A stretch of 64,000 bases of DNA from assembly GCF_050943825.1 (NCBI RefSeq), contig NZ_JBMNPX010000002.1:248001-312000 (forward strand), read 5' to 3'. A program made the position numbers and the translations under genes. The notes beneath the pieces were generated by a model that ran no database searches, was not told where the DNA came from, and saw only the letters and a program-made list of their open reading frames with translations. This document shows, piece by piece, positions 35,086-42,304 of this stretch (positions are counted from its first letter, which is position 1; each line of letters opens with the position of its first letter). The stretch is from Pseudoflavonifractor sp050943825 (lineage in GTDB: Bacteria; Bacillota; Clostridia; Oscillospirales; Oscillospiraceae).

Positions 35086-35114
35086 AGTTTACAACAGCTA
35101 ACTTGATTTGTCAA
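35086..35114 (-). promoter_or_regulatory. Sigma-A promoter of the feo operon
   Basis: On the minus strand a consensus TTGACA (35114-35109), 17-bp spacer and TAAACT (35091-35086). Confidence 0.8.
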
Positions 35115-35163
35115 GAGGGGAACTGGAAAAAATTCCGCCGAGGCTGGGAGAGAACATCCGGCC

Positions 35164-35192
35164 TTGACAGTGGGGCGGAATCATTGGATAAT
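35164..35192 (+). promoter_or_regulatory. Sigma-A promoter of the CsoR-family gene
   Basis: Consensus TTGACA (35164-35169), 17-bp spacer, GATAAT (35187-35192). Confidence 0.8.
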
Positions 35193-35200
35193 AGGGGAAA

Positions 35201-35216
35201 ATACCAGTACGGGTAT
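35201..35216. promoter_or_regulatory. Inverted repeat ATACC-N6-GGTAT, candidate CsoR-family operator
   Basis: The dyad lies between the -10 hexamer and the ribosome site of the CsoR-family gene, where it would allow autoregulation. Arms with runs of C and G around a short centre are usual for this repressor family. Confidence 0.6.
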
Positions 35217-35230
35217 AGGGAGGTACGCAT

Positions 35231-35506
35231 ATGAGACAGTGCATGGACGCGGAAAATCTGCACCGCCGCCTGAAAAAGATTCTCGGTCAGGTGCAGGCCA
35301 TTGACCGCATGGTGGATGAGGATATCCCCTGTGAGGACGTGCTGGCCCAGATCAACGCCGCCAAGTCGGCCCTTCACCGGGTGGGACAGGTGGTGCTGGA
35401 GGGACACATCAAGCACTGCGTCCGGGACGGCATTGAGCACGGGGACGCGGACAAGACCATCGCCAGCTTCACCAAGGCGGTGGAGCGCTTTGCCAACATG
35501 AACTGA
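35231..35506 (+). CDS. CsoR-family metal- or sulfur-sensing repressor
   Basis: This 91-aa all-helical protein (RRLKKILGQVQAIDRMVDE; CEDVLAQINAAKSALHRVGQ; GHIKHCV) belongs to the CsoR/RcnR/CstR family. The conserved Cys of CEDVL and the His and Cys of HIKHC are the ligand positions. Members sense Cu(I), Ni/Co or, in CstR, persulfides. The neighbours are sulfur/selenium-handling genes and feo rather than a copper pump, so a persulfide or other metal signal is possible. It is monocistronic with its own operator-like dyad. Confidence 0.92.
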   Translation: MRQCMDAENLHRRLKKILGQVQAIDRMVDEDIPCEDVLAQINAAKSALHRVGQVVLEGHIKHCVRDGIEHGDADKTIASFTKAVERFANMN

Positions 35507-35521
35507 CCGAAAGCAGAACAG

Positions 35522-35569
35522 AGCACCCCCATCCTGATGAACCGCAGTGTTCACCGGGATGGGGGTGCT
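35522..35569. terminator. Hairpin between convergent csoR-type and LysR genes
   Basis: AGCACCCCCATCC (35522-35534) pairs with 35557-35569. The loop is long and no T-tract follows in either direction, so terminator strength is doubtful. Confidence 0.5.
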
Positions 35570-35585
35570 GTGCTGAGGGCGGTAC

Positions 35586-36491
35586 TCAGAGCGCGCCGTT
35601 CAGGGCGTAGTACCGCTGTACATGAGAGATGAAGGCCTTGATATGTTCACCGAGGACATAATTCCGCTTCATGACAAAATAGAGGTACCGCTGGGAGACG
35701 CTGTCGGGCAGATCGAAGAGGAGCACCCGGTTCTCCAGCACAAAGTTGTGGGCGGCCCGCTCGGAGATGATGGACACGCCCAGCCCGCCGGCCACCAGGT
35801 TTTTGATGGACTCCTGGTCGTTGATGCGGGCGGTGACCTTCAGCTCTTCCTCGGCAATCCCCATGCTGTCCAGAAAGAACTCGGCGCTCTTTTTGCTGCC
35901 GCTGCCCTGCTCCCGGAGGATGATGGGCTCCCGGAGCAGCTGGGGGAGGGGGGAGTCCTGCTCCTTCAGCGCCAGGAAATGGGGGTTGACCGGGGTGATG
36001 AGCACCATCCGGTCCCGGTAGAAGGGGATGCAGTTCAGGTCCTCGTGGTCGTACTTCATGCCGATCATTCCCAGGTCAAAGCTGCCGTTGAGGATACCCT
36101 CGGCCACGCCCCGGCTGTCGTTCTGGTGGATGATGAAGTAGCTCTCCGGGTGTTCCTGGCCGTAGGCGGGGAGAATTTCCGGGAGAATGTAGGCCGAGGG
36201 GATGGTGGAGGCCCCCAGCTGGATGATACTGCTCTCGTTGGAGGCCCAGCGGCGGATCAGGTTGTCCCGCAGGCTGAGAATGGTGCAGGCGCACTCGTAG
36301 AGCTCCTGGCCTCTGGGAGTCACGTCCACGCTCCGCTTGGTGCGGATGATAAGGCAGGTACCCAGCTCCTCCTCTAGGTTGCGGATGTGGGTGCTGATGG
36401 TGGGCTGGGAGAGATAGAGCCGTTCGGCGGCTTTTGTAAAGCTGCGGTATTTCACCACCGCCGTAAAGGACTGGAGCTGCTTCATGTCCAT
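35586..36491 (-). CDS. LysR family regulator of the desulfurase/YedE block
   Basis: This 301-aa protein has the N-terminal winged helix (MDMKQLQSFTAVVKYRSFTKAAERLYLSQPTIS in part) and a two-lobed effector domain with LGASTIPSAYILPEIL. Its ATG overlaps the stop of the cysteine desulfurase gene, so the two are co-transcribed. LysR proteins are known next to yedE/yedF-type selenium genes. It probably acts in the AT-rich divergent region near 37795-37820; the effector is unknown. Confidence 0.92.
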   Translation of the reverse strand: MDMKQLQSFTAVVKYRSFTKAAERLYLSQPTISTHIRNLEEELGTCLIIRTKRSVDVTPRGQELYECACTILSLRDNLIRRWASNESSIIQLGASTIPSAYILPEILPAYGQEHPESYFIIHQNDSRGVAEGILNGSFDLGMIGMKYDHEDLNCIPFYRDRMVLITPVNPHFLALKEQDSPLPQLLREPIILREQGSGSKKSAEFFLDSMGIAEEELKVTARINDQESIKNLVAGGLGVSIISERAAHNFVLENRVLLFDLPDSVSQRYLYFVMKRNYVLGEHIKAFISHVQRYYALNGAL

Positions 36492-37663
36492 CAGCGGGCG
36501 GCCTCCCTCAGAATGGCGTCCAGGGCGTCAATGGCCCGGTCCACTTCCTCCTCCGTGTTCCACCAGCCGAAGGAGAAGCGGATGGTCCCGGCGGGGAAGG
36601 TGCCCAGGGTCTTGTGGGCGGAGGGGGCGCAGTGGAGCCCCACCCGGGTCATGATGCCCCAGGTGCTGTCCAGCTCGTAGGCCACCCCGGCCATGTCCCG
36701 GTCCGGGGTCACCACCGACACCACGCCGGTGCGGCCCTCCGTCCCCGGCAGGCCCACCGCCCGGACGACACGGCCCGCTTTTCCCAGGGAATCTACCCCC
36801 GAGAGGAACCGGGCGGTAAGGCCCAGCTCGTGGGCGCGGATGGCATCCATGCCCGTCTCCTCCAGCCAGAGCAGGGCGGCGTGGAGGCCCACAATGCCGG
36901 GCAGATTGGGCGTGCCCGGCTCAAAGCGGTCGGGCATGAAGTCGGGCACCTCCTCGGTGTGGCTGATGCTGCCGGTGCCGCCCGAGAGCAGAGGGGTAAT
37001 CTGGCTCACCAGCTCGGGGCTGAGCAGAAAGCCGCCCACACCCTGGGGACCCAGCAGGCCCTTGTGGCCGGTGAAGGCCAGGGCGTCAATGCCCATGTCC
37101 GCCATGGATACGGGGTACACGCCGCCGGTCTGGGCGCAGTCAACAAAGAAGCGCAGGCCGTGGGCCTTGCAGAAGGCCCCAACCTCCCTGATGGGGAGCA
37201 GGGTGCCGCAGACATTGCTGCCGTGGGTCATCACCACGGCCTTTGTGTTGGGCCGCAGGGCAGCTTCCAGGGCGGCGGGGTCCAGGGTGCCGTCCGGACG
37301 GCAGGCCGCACGGGTGAAGGACACCCCCTGGCGCTCCAGCTGCACCATGGGGCGCATCACCGCGTTGTGCTCCATGGAGGAGGTGATGACGTGGTCGCCT
37401 GGCTTGAGAAAGCCCTTGAGGAGCACGTTCAGGCTCTCGGTGATGTTCCGGGTGAACACCACGTTCCTGCACTCCGGGCCGTCAAAGAGCCGGGAGAGCC
37501 GCTCCCGGGTGTCGTAGACCAGCTCCTCCACGTCGTAGGCCCGGCTGTAGCAGCCCCGGTTGATGTTGCTGCCCACCCGGGTCATATAGTCGTACATGGC
37601 GTCGGGCACCGCCTGGGGCTTGGGGAAGGAGGTGCAGGCGTTGTCAAAATAGATGGTATCCAT
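36491..37663 (-). CDS. Class V aminotransferase, cysteine desulfurase/selenocysteine lyase type
   Basis: This 390-aa PLP enzyme removes S or Se from cysteine or selenocysteine as a persulfide or selenide. The N-terminal IYFDNACTSFPKPQAV, the PLP Lys in FTGHKGLLGPQG and a C-terminal catalytic Cys in GLHCAPSAHKTLGT match the CsdB-like family often found with yedE, yedF and DUF3343. Those three genes are divergent from it across 223 bp. A role in selenium or sulfur supply is inferred from this context. Confidence 0.9.
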   Translation of the reverse strand: MDTIYFDNACTSFPKPQAVPDAMYDYMTRVGSNINRGCYSRAYDVEELVYDTRERLSRLFDGPECRNVVFTRNITESLNVLLKGFLKPGDHVITSSMEHNAVMRPMVQLERQGVSFTRAACRPDGTLDPAALEAALRPNTKAVVMTHGSNVCGTLLPIREVGAFCKAHGLRFFVDCAQTGGVYPVSMADMGIDALAFTGHKGLLGPQGVGGFLLSPELVSQITPLLSGGTGSISHTEEVPDFMPDRFEPGTPNLPGIVGLHAALLWLEETGMDAIRAHELGLTARFLSGVDSLGKAGRVVRAVGLPGTEGRTGVVSVVTPDRDMAGVAYELDSTWGIMTRVGLHCAPSAHKTLGTFPAGTIRFSFGWWNTEEEVDRAIDALDAILREAAR

Positions 37664-37762
37664 TCCATCCGCTCCAATTCATACGTGATTCGGCCCGCCG
37701 GACGCCATTTTCCGCCCGAAAGACAGGAAAACCGGCAGGAACCGCCTGTAAGATGTTCCATC

Positions 37763-37791
37763 ATTCTATCATATACTTATCAAAATTTCAA
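37763..37791 (-). promoter_or_regulatory. Promoter of the desulfurase-LysR operon
   Basis: On the minus strand TTGAAA (37791-37786), 17-bp spacer, TAGAAT (37768-37763). Confidence 0.65.
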
Positions 37792-37822
37792 ATAACAACT
37801 TTTAATTCATTAATAATTGATA

Positions 37823-37852
37823 TTGGAAAATCTTATGAAACTCTACTATACT
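37823..37852 (+). promoter_or_regulatory. Promoter of the yedE operon
   Basis: TTGGAA (37823-37828), 18-bp spacer, TATACT (37847-37852). An AT-rich imperfect dyad at about 37796-37819 lies between this promoter and the divergent one and is a candidate LysR site. Confidence 0.6.
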
Positions 37853-37886
37853 GAACCCATACCCGACAAATAAGGAGTGTGTGTGT

Positions 37887-38981
37887 ATGGGTTTGAAGAA
37901 GGAAAAAACGGAAATTTTGCTGGTGGGCCTGGGGATAGGCGTCATCGCCGCGCTGCTGGTGCTCTTCGGCAACCCGGTGAACATGGGCTTCTGCATCGCC
38001 TGCTTCCTGCGGGACACCGCCGGCGCGCTGGGTCTCCACCAGGCGGCCAACGTGCAGTACATCCGGCCTGAGATCATCGGCCTGGTGCTGGGCAGCTTCC
38101 TGCTGGCCACCTTCCGCAAGGAGTTTTCCCCCAAGGGCGGCAGCGCCCCTCTGACCCGCTTTGTGCTGGGCTTTTTCGTCATGATTGGCTGCCTGATGTT
38201 CCTGGGCTGCCCCTTCCGCATGATTCTGCGCCTGGCCGGCGGCGACCTGAACGCCATCTTCGGCCTGGTGGGCTTTGTGTGCGGCATCCTGGTGGGCGTG
38301 TTCTTCCTCACCAAGGGTTACTCCCTGAAGCGGACCTATCAGCTGCCCGCTCTGGAGGGCCGTCTGCTGCCCATCATCCAGGTGGTGCTGCTGGTGCTGC
38401 TGGTTGCGGCGCCTGCCTTCATCTACTTCACCGAGGCGGGCGGCGGCCCCGGCGCCCAGCACGCCCCCATCATCATCAGCCTGGCCGCCGGCCTCATCGT
38501 GGGCGCCGTGGCCCAGAAGACCCGCCTGTGCATGGTGGGCGGCATCCGCGATGTGGTGCTCTTCCGGGAGTGGAAGCTGCTCATCGGCTTTGTGGCCATC
38601 TTCGTCAGCGCCCTGGTGTGCAACCTGATCTTTACCGCCGCCACTGGCAGCACCTACTTCACTCTGGGCTTTGCCGGCCAGCCTGTGGCCCACACCGACG
38701 GCCTGTGGAACGCCCTGGGCATGCTGCTCACCGGCTTTGGCTGCGTGCTGCTGGGCGGCTGCCCCATGCGCCAGCTGGTGCTCTCCGGCGAGGGCAACAC
38801 CGACAGCGCCATCACCGTCCTGGGCCTGGTGGCGGGCGCCGCCTTTGCCCACAACTTCGGCCTGGCCTCCAGCGGCAACGGCCCCACTGCCAACGGCAAG
38901 ATCGCCGTTATCATCGGCATCGTGGTGGTGGCCCTCATCGCCTGCTTCAACACCTTCCGCAAGGACACCGCGAAAGCGTAA
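37887..38981 (+). CDS. yedE: YedE-family putative selenium/sulfur transporter
   Basis: This 364-aa protein has about nine hydrophobic helices and repeated YeeE/YedE motifs with conserved Cys: NMGFCIACFLRDTAG, MFLGCPFRMILRLAGGD, KTRLCMVGGIRD and LLGGCPMRQLV. YeeE imports thiosulfate; YedE copies linked to yedF and DUF3343 are proposed to move a selenium compound. ATG 37887 sits 9 bases after AAGGAG; the GTG at 37881 is too close to it. It leads a three-gene operon. Confidence 0.93.
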   Translation: MGLKKEKTEILLVGLGIGVIAALLVLFGNPVNMGFCIACFLRDTAGALGLHQAANVQYIRPEIIGLVLGSFLLATFRKEFSPKGGSAPLTRFVLGFFVMIGCLMFLGCPFRMILRLAGGDLNAIFGLVGFVCGILVGVFFLTKGYSLKRTYQLPALEGRLLPIIQVVLLVLLVAAPAFIYFTEAGGGPGAQHAPIIISLAAGLIVGAVAQKTRLCMVGGIRDVVLFREWKLLIGFVAIFVSALVCNLIFTAATGSTYFTLGFAGQPVAHTDGLWNALGMLLTGFGCVLLGGCPMRQLVLSGEGNTDSAITVLGLVAGAAFAHNFGLASSGNGPTANGKIAVIIGIVVVALIACFNTFRKDTAKA

Positions 38982-38997
38982 GAGAGGAGAATGTACC

Positions 38998-39204
38998 ATG
39001 AAACTGCTGGACGCCAGAGGGCTCTCCTGCCCTGAGCCTGTCATTATGACCCGCAAGGCCATGGCCACCGGCGAGAGCGCCTATCAGGTTGTGGTGGACA
39101 ACCCCACCGCCAAGGAGAACGTGACCCGCTACGCCGTGCACCAGGGCTACCAGGTGTCGGTAGAGGAGAAGGACGGGGAGTTCACCCTGTCCATCACCAA
39201 GTGA
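38998..39204 (+). CDS. yedF: TusA/YedF-like sulfur (selenium) carrier protein
   Basis: This 68-aa protein has the TusA fold with the carrier Cys in LDARGLSCPEPVIMTRKA, able to hold a persulfide or perselenide. It is encoded 16 bp after yedE and one base before the DUF3343 gene. It would accept S or Se released by the divergent desulfurase. Confidence 0.93.
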   Translation: MKLLDARGLSCPEPVIMTRKAMATGESAYQVVVDNPTAKENVTRYAVHQGYQVSVEEKDGEFTLSITK

Positions 39205-39205
39205 T

Positions 39206-39451
39206 ATGACTTACATCGCCACGTTTTACTCCCATTTCGGGGCCATGCACTTTAAAAAGCAGTGTGAGGCCCGGAAGATGACCGCCAGAATCATGCCCGT
39301 ACCCCGGGACCTGAGCAGCAGCTGCGGCACCTGCGTGCGCTACGAGGGGGAGCAGCCCTGCCCGTCGGACGCCTGGAGCGACGAGGTGGAGCAGGCGGTG
39401 GAGGTCACCGCCCAGGGGTACCGGACCGTGTACCGGGCGGAGAACAGTTGA
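39206..39451 (+). CDS. DUF3343 protein (putative Se/S carrier)
   Basis: This 81-aa protein matches DUF3343: YIATFYSHFGAMHFKKQCEA, then MPVPRDLSSSCGTCVRYEG with a CGTC pair. The family tracks with selenium use, especially the selenium-containing molybdenum hydroxylases. It is last in the yedE operon and a strong terminator follows. Function as a chalcogen carrier is a proposal, not shown. Confidence 0.92.
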   Translation: MTYIATFYSHFGAMHFKKQCEARKMTARIMPVPRDLSSSCGTCVRYEGEQPCPSDAWSDEVEQAVEVTAQGYRTVYRAENS

Positions 39452-39474
39452 AAGCAACAGGTTTAACAGAATGG

Positions 39475-39513
39475 GAGGCCGGAGCGCAATATGGCGCTCC
39501 GGCCTCTGTTTTT
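39475..39513 (+). terminator. yedE operon terminator
   Basis: GAGGCCGGAGCGC (39475-39487) pairs with 39494-39506, then TGTTTTT. Confidence 0.92.
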
Positions 39514-39524
39514 GCTCGGCGGGG

Positions 39525-39553
39525 TGGACGGGAGGGAGAAATCCCGCTATAAT
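39525..39553 (+). promoter_or_regulatory. Promoter for dus
   Basis: TGGACG (39525-39530), 17-bp spacer and TATAAT (39548-39553). Confidence 0.6.
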
Positions 39554-39596
39554 GTTGCCTGCGTGACAGAAGATTTTCAGCGGACAGGTGAACCAT

Positions 39597-40553
39597 ATGA
39601 GATGTTATTTCGCCCCCATGGAGGGCATTACGGGACATATTTTCCGCAATTGCCACAGCCGGTATTTCCCCGGCGTGGACCGGTACTACATGCCCTTTCT
39701 CTCTCCCCGGCAGGACCACAACTTCACCCGCCGGGAGCTGGACGATATCCTCCCCGAGCACAATGAGGGCGTCCACGCCGTGCCCCAGCTGCTGACCCGC
39801 CAGCCGGAGGACTTTCTCTGGGCCGCGGGGGAGCTGGCCGCCATGGGCTACCGGGAGGTGAACCTGAACCTGGGCTGTCCCTCGGGGACGGTGACGGCCA
39901 AGGGCAAGGGCTCCGGCCTGCTGGCCCGGCGGGAGGAGCTGGAGGGGCTGCTGGACGGCATCTTTGCCGCCGCCCCCGTGGCCATCTCCATCAAAACCCG
40001 GCTGGGCATGCACGACCCGGAGGAGTTCGGCCCTCTGCTGGAGCTGTACAACCGCTATCCGGTGGCCGAGCTGACCGTCCACCCCCGCATCCGGAGCGAT
40101 TTCTACAAGAAGCCGGTGCGCCCGGAGTACTTTGACCTGGCGGTCCGCATGAGCCGTGCGCCCCTGTGCTACAACGGGGATATCATCACACCCGGGGACT
40201 GGGAGAGGGCGTCCCGGCGCTGGCCCGGGGTGGAGGCGGTGATGATAGGCCGTGGTCTGGTGGCCGACCCGTCCCTGGCGGGGCGGCTGAAGGGGGAGCA
40301 GCCTGCCGGGCTGGACACCCTGCGGGCTTTCCATCACGAGCTGTACGAGACCTATGCCCAGACCTTCGGCAGCCGACGGAACGCCATGCTGCGGATGAAG
40401 GAGATATGGGTCTACCTCATCCACCTCTTCGGGGACAGTGAGAAGCTGGAGCGGCGCATCCGCCGGGCGTCGGACACCGCTGACTTTGAGTCTGCCGTGG
40501 CGGAGGTGTTCCGCACCCTGCCGCTGCTGGATGCCCCGGCAGGGGAGTGGTAA
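39597..40553 (+). CDS. dus: tRNA-dihydrouridine synthase
   Basis: This 318-aa FMN enzyme reduces uridines in tRNA. The N-terminal barrel start YFAPMEGITGHIFRN, the QLLTRQPEDFLWAAGEL strand, the NLNLGCPSGTVTAKGKGSGLL motif with the catalytic Cys region, and IMIGRG-like VMIGRGLVADPSL match the Dus family. The ATG at 39597 follows AGGTGA; a GTG lies three codons earlier. It is monocistronic. Confidence 0.93.
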   Translation: MRCYFAPMEGITGHIFRNCHSRYFPGVDRYYMPFLSPRQDHNFTRRELDDILPEHNEGVHAVPQLLTRQPEDFLWAAGELAAMGYREVNLNLGCPSGTVTAKGKGSGLLARREELEGLLDGIFAAAPVAISIKTRLGMHDPEEFGPLLELYNRYPVAELTVHPRIRSDFYKKPVRPEYFDLAVRMSRAPLCYNGDIITPGDWERASRRWPGVEAVMIGRGLVADPSLAGRLKGEQPAGLDTLRAFHHELYETYAQTFGSRRNAMLRMKEIWVYLIHLFGDSEKLERRIRRASDTADFESAVAEVFRTLPLLDAPAGEW

Positions 40554-40557
40554 AGAG

Positions 40558-40592
40558 AAAAAGCGGGGTGCGCACTGCGCACCCCGCTTTTG
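40558..40592. terminator. Bidirectional terminator
   Basis: AAAAGCGGGGTGCGC (40559-40573) pairs with 40577-40591. It separates dus from the convergent dehydrogenase gene. Confidence 0.92.
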
Positions 40593-40601
40593 TCTGCGGA
40601 C

Positions 40602-41465
40602 TTATTTCTCGTAGTAGCGGATGAGACCCTGGGTGCCCAGGTCGCCCAGACCGGCCTCCTCCAGGCTGCGGCACTCGGAGAGCACCTGGGTCAGCACGGG
40701 CAGCGTCAGGCCGATGGCCTCGCTCTGCTCCACCGACAGCTTCATGTCCTTGATGAAGTGCTTCATGATGAAGCCGGGGGCAAAGTCGCCCACCGCCATC
40801 TTGGGGCCCAGACTCTGCATCTGGAAGGAGCCGGCCGCTCCGGCGGAGATGGCGGAGAGCAGGTCGTCCAGGTTCAGACCGTTGGCTCTGGCGTAGGTGA
40901 GGGCCTCGCACACGCCGGACAGGGCCCCGGCGATGGCAATCTGATTGGCCAGCTTGGCGTGCTGACCGGCACCGGCGGCGCCCATGTGGACGATAATCTT
41001 GCCCATGGCCTGGAAGAGGGGGAGGCAGGCGTCAAAGTCGGCCTTGTCGCCGCCCACCAGGATGGACAGGGTGCCAGCCTTGGCGCCGGTGTCGCCGCCG
41101 GTGACCGGCGCGTCCAGGGGCCGCAGGCCCTTGGCCTTGCCCGCCTCCCAGATGCGCCCGGCCAGGGCGGGGGAGCTGGTGGTCATGTCCACGATGAGGG
41201 CGCCGGGCTGTGCGTTGGCAATGACGCCGCCGTCACCGAAGTAGACCTCCTCCACGTCCTTCGGGTAGCCCACGATGGAGAACACCGCATCCGCATCCTT
41301 GACGCAGTCGGCCACCGTATCCGCCCAGACGGCACCCTCAGCGATGACGTCCTCGCACTTGGACCTGGTGCGGCTGTATATGGTGAGGGAATAGCCGGCC
41401 TTCATCAGGTTGCGCACCATGGACTTGCCCATGATGCCCACGCCGATAAACGCAATTTTGTTCAT
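40602..41465 (-). CDS. 3-hydroxyisobutyrate dehydrogenase / tartronate-semialdehyde reductase family protein
   Basis: This 287-aa NAD(P)-dependent beta-hydroxyacid dehydrogenase starts with the Rossmann motif IAFIGVGIMGKSMVRNL. It shows the substrate motif DAPVTGGDTGAKAGTLSI and the catalytic Lys in GQHAKLANQI. ATG 41465 has AAAGGAG upstream. It is monocistronic, so the substrate (hydroxyisobutyrate, tartronate semialdehyde or a related acid) cannot be fixed. Confidence 0.92.
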   Translation of the reverse strand: MNKIAFIGVGIMGKSMVRNLMKAGYSLTIYSRTRSKCEDVIAEGAVWADTVADCVKDADAVFSIVGYPKDVEEVYFGDGGVIANAQPGALIVDMTTSSPALAGRIWEAGKAKGLRPLDAPVTGGDTGAKAGTLSILVGGDKADFDACLPLFQAMGKIIVHMGAAGAGQHAKLANQIAIAGALSGVCEALTYARANGLNLDDLLSAISAGAAGSFQMQSLGPKMAVGDFAPGFIMKHFIKDMKLSVEQSEAIGLTLPVLTQVLSECRSLEEAGLGDLGTQGLIRYYEK

Positions 41466-41499
41466 CTCAATCCGCTCCTTTCGCATTTCTGCTGTCTTT

Positions 41500-41528
41500 A
41501 TGGTAAAACAGGGGAGGAGCGCTGTCAA
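41500..41528 (-). promoter_or_regulatory. Promoter of the beta-hydroxyacid dehydrogenase gene
   Basis: On the minus strand consensus TTGACA (41528-41523), 17-bp spacer, TACCAT (41505-41500). Confidence 0.7.
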
Positions 41529-41597
41529 GGAGAAACAGAAGAGGGAGACGTACCCGGCTGAAAACATGACTTTTTCCACAAAACAGTACCGCGGCGA

Positions 41598-41626
41598 TTG
41601 ACGATGGGGAGTTGCTCCGATATAAT
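41598..41626 (+). promoter_or_regulatory. Strong sigma-A promoter of the cytidylate-kinase-like gene
   Basis: TTGACG (41598-41603), 17-bp spacer and consensus TATAAT (41621-41626). Confidence 0.8.
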
Positions 41627-41644
41627 AGAAGTGAACCAGAAGCG

Positions 41645-41667
41645 CCGCCATGCCAGGCGGTTTTTTT
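41645..41667 (+). terminator. Promoter-proximal terminator (attenuator) before the cytidylate-kinase-like gene
   Basis: CCGCC (41645-41649) pairs with GGCGG (41656-41660) and is followed by T7. It lies about 12 nt after the likely transcript start and 44 bp before the ATG, so transcription must read through it. Confidence 0.7.
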
Positions 41668-41710
41668 CATCTGTAAATGGGTTTTGCGAAATTTTGGAGG
41701 TGTGTGTGGA

Positions 41711-42304
41711 ATGAAAACCGTAATTACCATTGGCCGTGAATATGGCTCCGGCGGACGCCTTGTGGCGAAGAAGCTGTCCGAGGCGCTGGGCATCCCCTTC
41801 TATGACAAGGAGGTCATTCAGGGCGTGGTGAAGAAGACCGGCTTTGCCGAGAACTTTGTCCGCGACGCTGAGCGCCGCCCCACCAACAGCTTTATTTACG
41901 ACCTCTACTTCTCCGCCCAGTCCCTGTCCACTCAGGACCAGGTGTTCATCGCCCAGTCCGGCGTCATCAAGGAGCTGGCGACCAACGGCGGCTGCGTCAT
42001 CGTGGGCCGCTGCGCCGACTACATCCTGCGGGAGCATAAGGACCTGCTGCGGGTGTTCATCTATGCGCCCATGGAGGAGCGCATCCGCCGTTCCGTGGAG
42101 GAGTACGGCGACAAGGAAGAGAACATGGAGAGCTTTGTTGCCCGCAAGGATAAGCAGCGCGCCTCCTACTACAACTATTTCACCAGCGTCCGCTGGGGCG
42201 ACCGGAAGAGCTATGATCTGTGCATCAACTCCGCCCTGGGCCTGGACACCGCCGTGGAGCTCATCCGCACGGCGGCGCTGGCCAGGGAGGGACAGAGCAA
42301 GTAA
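41711..42304 (+). CDS. Cytidylate kinase-like family protein
   Basis: This 197-aa P-loop protein has ITIGREYGSGGRLVAKKLSE at its N terminus and GCVIVGRCADYIL further on, as in the cytidylate-kinase-like family of Firmicutes, distinct from canonical Cmk. The phosphate acceptor is not known. The TAA stop overlaps the ATG of a MATE gene, suggesting joint expression. A hairpin with T7 sits in the leader. The ribosome site is TTGGAGGTG. Confidence 0.9.
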   Translation: MKTVITIGREYGSGGRLVAKKLSEALGIPFYDKEVIQGVVKKTGFAENFVRDAERRPTNSFIYDLYFSAQSLSTQDQVFIAQSGVIKELATNGGCVIVGRCADYILREHKDLLRVFIYAPMEERIRRSVEEYGDKEENMESFVARKDKQRASYYNYFTSVRWGDRKSYDLCINSALGLDTAVELIRTAALAREGQSK

